Part shown: piece after piece, positions 30,660 to 40,998 of the stretch
Numbering within the stretch: position 1 is the first letter of the stretch
Layout of the letters: the number at the start of each line of letters is the position of its first letter
Assembly: GCA_039621445.1 (NCBI GenBank)
Contig: CP154955.1
Span: 24,080,064 to 24,144,063 of the forward strand
Direction: 5' to 3'
Source: Euglena gracilis
Lineage: Eukaryota > Euglenida > Euglenophyceae > Euglenales
Length of the DNA: 64,000 nucleotides
The notes under the pieces: generated by a model
Database searches by the model: none
What the model was told of the DNA's origin: nothing
The model's input: only the letters and a program-made list of their open reading frames with translations
Made by a program: the position numbers and the translations under genes

Positions 30660-30800
30660 AGGTGTCTTTGCTGATCCCTTTTCGCTGTCCCGTATTTCCA
30701 ACCCTCTTCAACATGGGTGTGCCATTGATGCTTCCGGCTGTCGCTGCGGCTGCGGCGGGGGATACAGCGGTTCCTATTGCCAGGACCAGGCTTCTGTTCA
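30660..30800 (+). CDS. EGF-like exon
   Basis: The frame gives NPLQHGCAIDASGCRCGCGG then GYSGSYCQDQ. GCRCGC-x2-GYSG-x2-C is the same C-x-C-x-C EGF core seen at 29.5 and 31.8 kb. Downstream of GACCAGG the DNA matches, inverted, a dispersed repeat near 33170-33260, so the exon end or its splice donor lies at about 30790-30800. Acceptor candidates are AG at about 30655-30661. Confidence 0.5.
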
Positions 30801-31730
30801 ACTCGGAGGACCTGGTCTGGGGTCAGCCCCCAGACCAGGGGTGTAATTTTGTTTTTCTTATAATGGCCCAAAATATTGGGAAAATTGAATTTTGAGGGAA
30901 TTGCCCTGAGGGCCACCTGAAAAAAATTTGCATAGAACCCTAAGAATGAAATGGGACAATTCCCAAAATTGATAATTGAAAGGGAAAATGGGGGGGGTTG
31001 GCACCCCTCCCCCCCCCTCTCCGAGGGGCTCGCCACGCCATTCCCCCCCCCCCTAGCTGGACCCCCTCGCCACGCCACCAGTCACATTTTTGATTTTGCA
31101 ACCATGGTGCCCCCCCCCCCCCCCCCAGAGACCCCCTCGCCACGCCATTTACCCCCCTCCCCCCCCAATTCGGACCCCCTCGCCACGGCGTACCAACCCC
31201 CCTGGGGGGGGGGTTACTTAGGTTTTCAAGAATGGACTGGTTTTTGGCTCCGAACCCCCCCACAGGGGAAGGTCGGCCAGGACTGGCCGAAAGTCACCCC
31301 AGAAGTCTGGAGGAGGGTTGGCCATCCATATTTACCTTGGGCCATTTTGGCACCCTCCCCCCAGGGGGGACAGCAGTATTTGAGGGACAGAATTTTTTTT
31401 TCCTCAAGGGTGGTCAACGGGTGGTCTGGGGATCAAATGTAGTCAAAAATCTAACGGAGAACACTTTTTTTTGACAATGTGGGTGGATGGGTGATGGTCG
31501 AAAAATGCCAGAATTCACCTTTTTTCCTCCAAAGTCGACCTATTTTTCCAAAATATCGCCATTTCTCTTTGGTTTTTTGTTGAATGTGCAGGGATATTTT
31601 CCCGTTAAGAACCACCCTGTGTTGGGGGTGGGTCACTGGTTTTTGAAAAGTGACTGGCTGGTTTTTTGGAAGTGATTTCTCCCCCCAGGGTTAGCAGTGG
31701 TATGGTGGGGACCCCGAGGGTCTTCAAAAG

Positions 31731-31994
31731 AAGCCTGGCCAGGACGTCGCGGCATACAACACCTGTGGCAACACGGTCTGCCACAACGGCGGCGTGCTCT
31801 CCCGTGGGGCCCAGGGCTGCACCTGCACGTGCCTGAACGGCTTCTTCGGCACCACCTGCAACGCGCACCCTGACTGCCCGAACCTCCAGTGCCAAAACGG
31901 AGGCTTTGTCACCCGAACCAACTTCCGGTGCGAGTGCGCCTGCCCATTCGGGTTCTACGGGGCGCAGTGCGAGTTCGAGCACTACGGGGAGTGG
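31731..31994 (+). CDS. Exon with two EGF-like modules
   Basis: This 264-nt, phase 0-0 exon lies between an acceptor (TCTTCAAAAG) and a GTGACA donor. It encodes CGNTVCHNGG...GCTCTC, GFFGTTC and then CPNLQCQNGG...RCECAC, GFYGAQC. Both modules have the C-x-C-x-C-x3-G-F-x-G-x2-C signature and the C-x4-C-x-N-G-G turn. The exon is strongly GC-rich at third codon positions, unlike its surroundings. It most likely belongs to a secreted or membrane-bound mosaic protein with the neighbouring EGF and Kazal exons. Confidence 0.75.
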
Positions 31995-32168
31995 GTGACA
32001 ATCAAGTCCAGATTCTATGACCTCTGTATTTCGTATGGCATCAGCCAGTCTTCCATTTCACCACTATTTTTTTTTACCGCTATGCCAGGTTGGCGTTGTT
32101 CATGTGAAAAGGTGAAAAGGGGAACAGATAGATATTTCTTTGCAAGTTGGCGCCGGATGTTGTTCAAG

Positions 32169-32934
32169 CAGGGGGGGGGGGGGAATGCGCTGCGCATTTT
32201 TCCGCATTTTTGCGCATTTTTGTGCATTTTTGTCAATTTTTCAAAAATGCGCATTTTTCCGCATTTTTGCGCATTTTTTTTTTGCACACTTCCCCCCCAT
32301 TTTTTGCACATTTTCCATTTTTTTGCGCATTTTTTTGCGCATTTTTTTGCCCAATTTTGCACACTTTCCATTTTTGCGCCTTTTTTGCGCATTTTTTGCC
32401 CAATTTTGCACAATTTGCCATTTTTGCACATTTTCCACCCAAATCACATGCTCACCGAATTTTGCCCACGTTCAACTGACCCATTTCTGTAACCATTTTC
32501 GAACCCATTTTCGCACTTTTTTCCCGCCCAAGGGACCCGCCTCAAGAGAAAACCCTTGGGTGATGAGGTGTGGGTACTCATCCAATGACGATGAGGACAC
32601 TGGGGGTTTCAGAGACCCCACATTGACACGCAACCAAGGCGCGAATCCCACTCCCCTGCTCACAAGTAAGGGGCACCATGGCTGACATTGTTGGTTATGG
32701 TGAACGGACAGTGACACCTTGGTCATGCATTTTTTTGGCCAAAATGCCTCCATTTCAGCTCTTTTTGGTGATTTTGGTTTGTTTTTGGGTTTACTGTTGT
32801 AAATTTGTCAAAGTCGTTTTTCCTTTAGGAATGTCACAAACTCAGCGCATTTTTTTGCGCATTTTTTTGCGCATTTTTGCGCATTTTTGCGCATTTTTTC
32901 CGAGGGCCGTCCAGTGCATTCCCCCCCCCCCCTG
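32169..32934. mobile_element. G-run MITE, copy A (GCGCATTTTT interior)
   Basis: The left end is CAGGGG-run-AATGCGCTG; the right end is CAGTGCATT-C-run-CTG, which is its inverted repeat. Next to both ends are arrays of GCGCATTTTT/GCATTTTTGC; the centre (about 32540-32830) is unique sequence shared with copy B at 38511. GTTCAAG precedes it and GTTAAAG overlaps its end, a possible degraded target duplication. It lies in the presumed intron after the EGF exon. Confidence 0.75.
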
Positions 32935-32999
32935 TTAAAGCCAAGGGGTACCCCCACCTGGGGGGGTCTTGCCGTTCAGCGTCCCTGGACCCCCCCATT

Positions 33000-34040
33000 G
33001 ATGAAGTTAATTCCTCTCCACTGTGGGTGCAAAAGGGGGGTTGGAAATGGCTGCCCCAGCTCACATTTTCCTTGGCCATTTATTTTTCCATTTTGGCTGT
33101 TTTTGGCCCCAAATCCATCTAAGGGCATTCATTTCCCAAAAAATTTCCAGCATTTTGTGCCCATACCCTGGCGGCGGGGGGGGGGGGGTCTGGCCCCAGA
33201 CCCACCCACCCACCCACCCACCCTGGGGGAGGGGAGGTCTTCCGAGTTGAACAGAAACCTGCTCTGGACGTTTTTCCTTGATTTTGCTTCATTTTGGAGA
33301 CATTTGGCATTCCGCAATTGGCCCAATTTTGGGGTCTCCACCTGTCCCGCCAGGCTGAATGGGTCCGAGGCTTTCAAGATCCCACCCACCTCAAGGGATA
33401 GATGGGAAGCCCTTCGGTTTTGATGTGGGTTTGATGTGGGTGGTAAAGGGGGGGGGGGCGGGCCACCCCCTCCTAGAGGGGGGATGGAAGGTGGTTGGGG
33501 GGAGGCATTGCAAAAACTGGCGACACAGACACGCAGGAACAGGAAAATGTTTTCGGATGTTCTGAAAATTTTCTTTGCTTTTGCTTCATTTTTGAAAAAT
33601 TTTGAAAATTGTGTTTTTCTGGCCTCAAACTCAGGTTAAAAAAAATGGCTTGGGTTGATGAGTTGCCGGGAAAGCCAAGCACCTTCAGACAGGGCCTCAC
33701 AGGCTCTGTTTTGGGCGGTTTTGAAGATTTGTCAGCCCGAGGGAGAGAACATTTTTGGGGCAAAAGTTTTTTTACAGTCCGTTTTTTTTTCGGACTCCAG
33801 TGTGACGGGCGTCACTTGGGCATCTAGCCCCTTTTTATGCAGACACAAAAAAGCGTGAAATGCAACACCCTTGGGGTGGCTTGTCAAGGGCGTCACTTGA
33901 CAAGCCACGGCTGCGGACCGAAGATTACAACTTCCCAGGGTTGACGACACCTCACGGGGGGTAACAACTGCCCTGGGGGTGGGAATGTAGCCCCGAGGAA
34001 AAAGATGATCAAAATTGATGCCCTCCCCGGTGCGGCTGGC
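33000..34040. other. Non-coding stretch with repeats
   Basis: Segment 33170-33260 (GGTCTGGCCCCAGACC, CACCC repeats, GGTCTTCCGAGTTGAACAGA) is an inverted copy of 30780-30850. A pair of inverted CTTGACAAGCCAC/GGCTTGTCAAG motifs lies at about 33880-33907. No supported gene. Confidence 0.45.
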
Positions 34041-34046
34041 GTGCCA

Positions 34047-34196
34047 CTAGTTCAACTGGTGCCAGCAAGGGTGCGGGCATTGACGCTCCTGGGCTACTCG
34101 GGAACCAAAGAGCATCGGTGGGGGGAGTCGCAACTGTGGAGTGACGAGTCCGCGCTGTAGCAGTGCGATGGCGCTGTCCACCAGGGGGCAGACGAG
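34047..34196 (-). CDS. Possible exon, unknown protein
   Basis: Minus-strand block after an acceptor (TTTATTTTTGAAG); it reads LVCPLVDSAIALLQRGLVTP and then Pro- and Arg-rich sequence. GC-rich codons and a helical start favour coding, but there is no clear donor and no recognised domain. The plus strand is less open. Confidence 0.3.
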   Translation of the reverse strand, partial: LVCPLVDSAIALLQRGLVTPQLRLPPPMLFGSRVAQERQCPHPCWHQLN

Positions 34197-34977
34197 CTTC
34201 AAAAATAAAGCAAAATTAGGCAAATAATTCCGAGACCTTGAAGCCCTTGGGTGTACTCCCCCACCCCCCATTCAGGCTAGTTTTCAATTTGAATCTTAAG
34301 CCAAAAATATTCAAAAAATGAGCATTTCCTGGATTTATTTTCAACGAGAATTCAAGGATTTTCCAACAATTTTTGCCTGGTATGCAGACCTTTGCTGGCC
34401 CACAAAACCAAATTTTTTTCCCGGCCCCCTTTCCGTTTCGAAATCGGGGTGGTGGCCAACCCCCCCGCCCGTGGCGGGGGGGGGGGGCAGACCATAGCAT
34501 TGCTCAAGGTGTGTCCCCCCCGGGGGGGGGGTGATTTTTTGGAGTGACTGACTGGCTTTTGGCTCCAGACCCCCCCCCCCCGGGACGGTCGGCCAGGACT
34601 GGCCGAAAGTTTCGGAATTTTTTGGGATTTTTTTGACCGAAATCTTTTGATTTTTTGGCATTTTTGCTAATTGGCAAAAGCGACCGACCCCCCCCCCCCC
34701 GGGCAGGAAATGGATGACTGGTTTTTTGAGAAGTGACTGACCAGTTTTTTTTGAAAGTGGAAAGTGACCCCGCCCTGGGTCAGTAAGCCCTGGGTCAGGT
34801 ATGGTCCGGACCCCCCTCTCAAGGCTTCCCATCCATCCCTGCCCCAGCTGGAACTGAGCTGGGCCTGGGTTGCAAGTGGAACAGGGAAAGGATGCCACCA
34901 AACCAAAAAAAAATACAAACCCCTGCCCCACCCCGAACGCCGGAAACCCTCCGGCCGCTGGCGGGGGGCCATGGAAG

Positions 34978-35240
34978 ACTGCCGGGGACGGCAACGCCTT
35001 CCTCGAGGAGTGCGAGTTCGGGAAGTCGAGCCAGACGTTCCTGGTGAAGACCAACTTCATCATCACGTGGGACGAGCGCTGCCTGGAGATCGAGGGCCCG
35101 GGCCGCACGGGCAACGTCGCGGTGCACCCGTGCCACTACATGACCAGCCAGTACTGGGCCATCCAGGAGCCCGCCATCAAGACATTCGACAAGCTGTGCC
35201 TCGACGTGGAAGGCGGCATCTTCCAAGGCATGCCACAGCG
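34978..35240 (+). CDS. Exon with ricin-B-type (beta-trefoil) lectin module
   Basis: After an acceptor (CCATGGAAG) the frame encodes GDGNAFLEECEFGKSS, then FIITWDERCLEIEGPG, GNVAVHPCHYMTSQYWAIQE and KTFDKLCLDVEGG. The pattern C-L-[ED]-[IV]-E-G followed by G-N-V-x3-P-C-H and S-Q-x-W matches the repeating unit of ricin-B-type lectin domains, also found at the end of GalNAc transferases. These modules bind galactose or GalNAc. Two subdomain starts (CLEIEG and CLDVEG) are visible, so the exon covers one full and part of a second repeat. Third positions are strongly G/C. The donor is unclear: no GT follows directly after CLDVEGG, so the end is approximate. Confidence 0.65.
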
Positions 35241-35661
35241 TTGGCTCTTAATGGAGAGTGTGTGGAATCGTTGATTTTCCATCTCATCCAAAACAGGCTG
35301 TTAAAAAACGATTTGTTTTTTTTTTGGTTTGCGCCAGCGAGGGTTTGAAGAAAGATTTTTTGAAAGGGAATTTTTTGTTAGGGTTTTCCCATCAATCATC
35401 ACATTTTTGGGGATTTTTGGGGATACATTTTGGGCCATTCCTTGAAAACATTTCCCATTTTAGGTGTGGAAATGCCCCATTTTTTTTTGCATTTTTTCAG
35501 GGAAGATGATTTTTGGGTGTTTTGGGGTGTAAAGGTACATTGGTGGGACACAAGGAGACAGTAATGCCCGGTGAAGTTCATTTTCAAAGAAATACTGGTT
35601 TTTTGCTGCTTTTCTTAAAAAAAAAGTTTCTGTAAGTGTTTGTCTTTTTTAAAAAAAAAAC

Positions 35662-35829
35662 GCCAGCTCTGATCTGATCCAGCTGGGACAACGTTTCCGC
35701 AGGAGGAGTCTGATTTGAGGGTTGTCGTTCATTATTGATATAACCCAGCATCAGACACTCTTCAACAAGATCAGGAGGAAAACGCACACAAAAGAACATT
35801 GCACGTTCAAGGATGATGTTAGTTTTGTT
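35662..35829 (-). CDS. Internal exon, unknown protein
   Basis: The minus-strand block has a clean acceptor (C-rich tract, CAG), a GTTTTT donor and exactly 56 codons in phase 0-0. It begins NKTNIILERAMFFCVRFPPD, continues LVEECLMLGYINNERQ and ends AETLSQLDQIRAG. This is typical globular-protein composition. It lies on the strand opposite the secreted-module exons, so a second gene must run through here, or it is a remnant. No family is recognised. Confidence 0.5.
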
Positions 35830-36433
35830 CTGGGGGGGGTCCGGGGCATGCTTTGTTTTAAAGATGGGGCTGAGTGGGGGTCCCCCACCCACCCACCCGG
35901 GCTGGGACCCCCCCCAAAAAATCGGACCATTTGAGGGCATTTCGCAAAAAGAATTCGGCGCTTTGCGCTGAAACCCATACCTGGGCCTCCAGCCTGGGAC
36001 CCCCCCCCTCCTGGGGGGTCTGGTCCTGACCCCCCCACCCCCCCACAGAACCCACACTTAATGGAGGCTCTCCCTTAATTCGCATGTGCTACCTCTGGAT
36101 GTGTGTGGTGGTCAGGTCAGGGTTTGGGATGTAATAGTTTTGGCATCAGACCCAATCCACAAGGTTTCTGGGATTCTTGTTCAACCTGGAGGGAAATCGA
36201 ATCTCTAAATGCATTGATTTTCTTGTCACATTCTGCAGGAGGACGCAATCTGATTGTGTGGGATTGTCACCAGAACGAGAACCAAGCTTGTTGAGGCTTT
36301 GACCTGTGGTTTCGCCCACTTTCTTGGCTTCCTCTCCATCGGGTGGAAAACTGTCCAACCCCCCACCTCTCATTTTTATTCTGTTGAGTTCTGTACTGCC
36401 TTTAGTTGGAAGCACCGTCGGTACAGAACAGAA

Positions 36434-36600
36434 TTATGAAGAAATTGTCACATCTGATGCTTTCTTTGCTTCTTTGGAGGGGGTCTGGGGCAATTCTGTT
36501 GAACTTTGTGTTTGTTCAGGGCCCGACTTGCCGTTGGGCTGGACATCAAACCTGAAGTCGACTGAACCAGCCCCGGTTTTTGAGGATGTGTGATCCTCGC
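36434..36600. other. Coding-like block, strand ambiguous
   Basis: Plus (SLEGVWGNSVELCVCSG ... EPAPVFEDV, TGA) and minus (KTGAGSVDFRFDVQPNGK ... KKASDVTISS, TAA) frames both look protein-like and both end in stops. One is a shadow. The hydrophilic Ser/Thr/Lys-rich minus-strand tail resembles a C-terminus. I cannot decide. Confidence 0.35.
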
Positions 36601-37289
36601 ACCCCCCAAATGAGGTCGGCGTTTTGATGTGAACAGGCAAGGAATGAAATGAAAATGGAAAGGGGGCGCCAGTTGGGGCGTGAGTGCGCACAGAGACCAG
36701 GGAAGGAGGAGACAACCTGCTTGAAACCCCAAAAGGTTTCAATGCAGCGGAGACCGACCAACGCTTCAACGGGAATCCATCTGAAAAAGGGGGAGGAGGC
36801 ATTTGGCTCAAAGCCTGGGCCCGGCAGCTGCAGCCCAGCTTCCCCCCGACGCACGGTGCCATCCAGGGTCCGGACTGGACCGGTGACCCCTTTGGTGCTC
36901 GACCCCCACCCCCACTTGTTGGCCAGTGGGAGTTTTGGATGGGGGCCGCTAGCATTCTCAGGAACCACAAAGGAATGGCAGCAGGTTCCAGGGTTGGAGC
37001 TTCCGGAGACATTGCTTGACCAAAAATTTCTGGCGGAGGTCCGGTTTTTCCCCCAGGTCCGGGACCCCCCCTTGCGTAATAGGCTGGGCCTGGAGAAATT
37101 CTTGCTCCCACTGGGGTCTTAAATAGAAGCCTGGATATCGTTAATTATTTTTTCTTGCAACAAGCTCTGGTCAACCAGTTTGGAATTCCTCCTTGGACTC
37201 CCCCCTTGACCCCTTTCCGGTAAATGTTTCCTAAACTGTTGCCCAGCTGGCTGGGCATTGAAGGTGCAAAAAAATGGGCCAAAAGGGCA

Positions 37290-37972
37290 GGTGGAAATCT
37301 CAATTTTGGGGAAATTGATATCTGGGAATTTTTTTCCCGCAATTCGCGATTCTCCGCAATTTCTGCAATTTTCTGCAATTTGTACGCAGTTTCCGCGGTT
37401 TTTCTGCATGAACCTGAAATGTAAGGCAAAATGAGTTTCGGCCATTTTTTGAACGTTTCAAAAGGGAACCCAGGTGCTTTTATTGTTATTTTGTTGCATG
37501 TTTGTCAACACTTGCCGAATTTCAAAAATTTTGACAAATTTTGACAGAAATCAAATCTTGGCCCTTTTTTTAAGGGGTTTTCCCCCAACTTCTGCTGGAA
37601 AATGATTCTGACTTAGAAAAATTTCGCATCCTGGACCAGATTTTATTTGATACCAAAGTTTTGGATTTGCCATTTTTGAATTTTCGCCCAAGAAATTCAA
37701 CATTTCCAGAATCAGCATGTTCCCAAAATTACAAAAACCTTGTTTTTTGGTCCTTTTTGTCAAAAAAAAAAGTGAACAATTGCTCAAAGTGTACACGTAA
37801 ATTGCAAAATGACCAAAGTTGCGAATTTTTCCAAGTCCCCTCCTGTGCATTAATTCCCAAAACCGCAATTTCCGCAATTTTCTCGCAATTTTCCTGCAAT
37901 TTCCGCCATTTCCCGCAATTATCCACAATTTTTCCGAAGGTCTGCAATATCAATCCCCCCCCCCCTGATAAG
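37290..37972 (-). mobile_element. Dispersed element family I, copy 3 (reversed)
   Basis: The reverse complement reads CAGGGGGGGGGGATTGATAT at its 5' end, matching the start of copy 2, then the GGTATCA-AATCTGGTCCAGGAT, CAGCAGAA, GCACCTGGGTTCCC and AACGTTCAAAAAATGGC blocks, ending GATATCAATTTCCCC. GCAATTTCC/GCAATTTTC units flank both ends. Confidence 0.65.
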
Positions 37973-38263
37973 GTGTGTCCGGTACACCCCCTGGGCAAAT
38001 TTTTCCCCCTGGAATGACTGCGTGGTTTTTGGCTTTGAACCCCCCACCCTGGGGGTGGGGTTGGCAAGGAACGACCGTACGTGACCCCACCCATGCACCG
38101 GAATTCCCAAAACTCTATGAGTGGTTGCCCCCTGCCCCCCCCCCCCAACCACCCCCATCCTGGTTGGGGGGGCCCACAAGGCTTTCCCATACAGCCCAGT
38201 GTCTCAAACCAAAAGAAGCCTGCCCCCCCTCCGTGTGACGCACCATCTCAGACTGCCTCTCAG

Positions 38264-38465
38264 TTGTGAGATCCCGAAGCGGGAACCACCTGGCCGCGTA
38301 ATTCCGAACCCTTTCACCGGCTGCCCGCCTTTCCTGTGCGAGGTGGACCCGTGCGAGGTGTTTCGCTGCCAGCTGTTCCCCCAGGCCACTTGCGAGCCGG
38401 ACTACTGCTTCTGCACCGCAAGGTTCCAGATCAACGGCAACGAAGTCCGCTGCGACCCTATCAAG
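38264..38465 (+). CDS. Cys-rich secreted-module exon
   Basis: This 202-nt exon lies between an acceptor (CTGCCTCTCAG) and a GTGTTG donor, with 67 codons after one split base. It encodes SCEIPKREPPGRVIPNPFTG, CPPFLCEVDPCEVFRCQLFP, QATCEPDYCFCTARFQ and NGNEVRCDP. The order D-P-C-x4-C-x4-P-x-A-x-C-x-P-D-Y-C-x-C-x-A-x-F-x4-G-x2-V-x-C is a small Cys module I recall from extracellular mosaic proteins of animals and protists. I cannot give it a firm name. It probably belongs with the EGF and Kazal exons. A MITE starts 46 bp past its donor. Confidence 0.65.
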
Positions 38466-38510
38466 GTGTTGTCTGCTTCATTGTTAATAAACTCTGTCGG
38501 AGACATTCAC

Positions 38511-39181
38511 CAGGGGGGGGGGGATGCGTTTCGCATTTTTCCGCATTTTTGCGCATTTTTTGCGCATTTTTTCCATTTTTTTCACGCATTTTTTTGCGTC
38601 TCAAGAATTTACGTTTTTTTTATATGTTGCAGTTTCATTTTGGTTTTTTTTTTGATTTTGATATATTATCAAATTGCTTCTTGACCAATGTTGCATTGAT
38701 GCTGAGTTATGTTGTTTGATTTGTGCTCTATTCTGCCCCTTTTTGAAAGAATTTTTTTGCGCATTTTTTGTGCTTTTTTCCCATTTCCCCACCTTTACAC
38801 TTTTTGGAGGCATTTTGTCCATATTCAAGAAAAAACCTTTGGGTGATGGGGTACTCATCCAATGATGATGAGGACACTAGGCTTTTCAGAGACCCCGCAT
38901 CGAATCCTTCTCCCCTGGTCACAAGTACGGGGCACGAGGGCTGACATTGTTGGTTATGGTGAACAGAGAGTGACGCCTTGCTCATGCATTTTTTTTTTCG
39001 ACCAAAAATGCCTTCATTTCAGCTGTTTTTGGTGATTTTAGTTTATTTTGGGCTCATTGTTGGAAATTTTCCTAAGTCCTTTTTCCCTTAGGAATGTACA
39101 AACTCAGCGCATTTTTTGCGCATTTTTGCGCATTTTTTCGCGTTTTTTCCAAGGGCCGCCCAGCGCATTCCCCCCCCCCTG
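38511..39181. mobile_element. G-run MITE, copy B (GCGCATTTTT interior)
   Basis: The 671-bp element has ends CAGGGG-run-ATGCG and CGCATT-C-run-CTG and perfect 7-bp flanking repeats CATTCAC (38504-38510, 39182-39188). The centre matches copy A at 32169: ACTCATCCAATGA, GACATTGTTGGTTATGGTGA, TTTCAGCT, and CCTTTAGGAATGT/CCCTTAGGAATGT before the GCGCATTTTT array. The intact target duplication suggests a fairly young insertion in an intron. Confidence 0.85.
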
Positions 39182-39533
39182 CATTCACAACAACTCAAGA
39201 ACAGGAGAGAAGCATATTTGCATTCTTTGACATTGATTTTTGGCAATTTGGCAATTTTTCAATTTTTTCCTGCTTTTGGAGTTCTGCTGGGAAACAACTT
39301 TGAAAGAATTGATTTAATCAGATCTGACCATTGTTTTCATCATTTTATTTTTGAGTTCTTTTGTTCACAAATTTTTTCGCAATTTTTTATGTTCAAAATT
39401 GCAAATGATTTTTGGACTGTTCTGCACAACTTCGGCTCCAAAATTAAAAAAGCTGGCATTTCTGACTGTTTTTTTCTTCAAGCCAATTGTGGTTTTTTTT
39501 GTGGTTTTTTTTTGATGTCGCATTTTTGTTCAG

Positions 39534-39610
39534 GTTCGTGTAAACAAGCAACACCATCAGAATTAAGAAATAGAGTTGACATATGCGCACGCGAAGACTA
39601 CTCCATATGA
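39534..39610 (+). CDS. Putative terminal exon of the secreted-module gene
   Basis: After a strong acceptor (TTTTTGTTCAG) the frame reads SCKQATPSELRNRVDICARE then DYSI and TGA. It carries two Cys, is hydrophilic, and lies on the same strand downstream of the Cys-rich exon at 38.3 kb, whose donor phase (0) does not match this exon's start (two bases of a split codon). So at least one exon would be missing between them, or it belongs elsewhere. Confidence 0.4.
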
Positions 39611-40793
39611 ACTTTTAAGTTCTTTTCAGGATGATTTTTGGGTTCTGAACCCCTGTTGGTGTTTCAACCCCCTAGTTACCCCTGCCAGTTATGACAGCAT
39701 AATTATGGCAGAGGGGGTCGCTGAGCTCTTATCTCTTTAGAGTAAGAGCGAAGCTTACCACCGGGGTTGGAGACCCCCCCTGACCCCCCGCCCCCACCCC
39801 CACCCCCTGGGTAGGCAGGGAGTCGCTGAGCTCTTATCCCTTTATGGGTAAGAGCGAAGCTTACCACTGGGGGAAAACCCCCCCTCCCCCCCTCCCCCCC
39901 CCCTCTCGGGGCCACCTCGGGAACCGGCGGATTATCACCATGATCCCGGCCCCGTTCCCGAAATTTTTTTTTCATTCGCGAGCGACTGGATTCCTAGTTT
40001 CCGAATCACCTGGGTTTGACCCCCAACTCCCCGCTAGGCCCGAGTTATTCACGCGCGAAGGGGTCCAAAATGGGTAGGATTGGCCAACCCCCCTTTTTGA
40101 GCCCCCCCCCCCTTTGGACTCTGCCATTTCGGCCAAAAAATGTCAATTTTCAAAATATCTCCAAAATGAAGCAAAATCAAAGGAAATGTCCGGAGACCTA
40201 ATTTGAAGCCCTTGGAACGTCCCATCTGCCAGTATTTTGATTTCCCCGCAACTCCCCGCCCAGCCCGAGATACGGCCGTTTTCGGCCCGGATGGCCGTTT
40301 TGCACACTTTTCCCTCTGTCCGACTTAGCCATTTTCGGGGGGTGGGGGGTCAAAAAATCGATGTTTTCAAAATTCCTCGAAAATGATGCAAAATCAAAGG
40401 ACATGTCCGGAGACCTAAATTGAAGCCCTTGGAACGCTCCATCTACTGGTATTTTGGTTTCCACGCAGCTCACCGCTTTCCCTGAGATACGGCCGTTTTT
40501 CAGCCAATTTAGGCCATTTTGTTCATTTTTCCCTGTCCGTCACTTTTCCCTCTTCCCTTAGCCGTTTTCGGCCAAAAAAAAGTCGAAAAAAATCGAAAAA
40601 AATTTTTGCCCGAAACGATGTTTTTTGGCCTCCCGGACCCGGAAAAACTGTTTTTGTGCCGAAAATGAGCGTTTTTAGACCCGCCAGCGCCCCGTTTTGG
40701 GCCGCCAACCCATTGATTTTGGGTCAAAACCGGGTCAAAAAAGTCGAAAAAAATCGAAAATGACCGTTTTTCAACCCCCTCCCAAGCCCAGGC

Positions 40794-40998
40794 CGGGCCG
40801 CCGGGCCGCTGGCCGGGCCGCGGGGCCGCCGGGCCAGCCGGGCCGCCTGCCGGGCCGCCAGGCCGCCGGCCAGGCCGCCGGGCTGCCGGGCCGCCGGGCC
40901 GCTGGGCCGCTGGCCGGGCCGCCGGGCCGCCGGGCCGCCGGGCCGCCGGGCCACTGGCCGGGCCGCCGGGCTGCCGGCCCGGGCCGCCGGGCCGGTGT
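40794..40998 (+). repeat. GGGCCGCC satellite tract 1
   Basis: About 205 bp of tandem GGGCCGCC/GGGCCGCTGGCC units, around 85-90% G+C. It is open in several frames on both strands as Gly/Pro/Arg/Ala repeats, not a gene. Confidence 0.95.
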
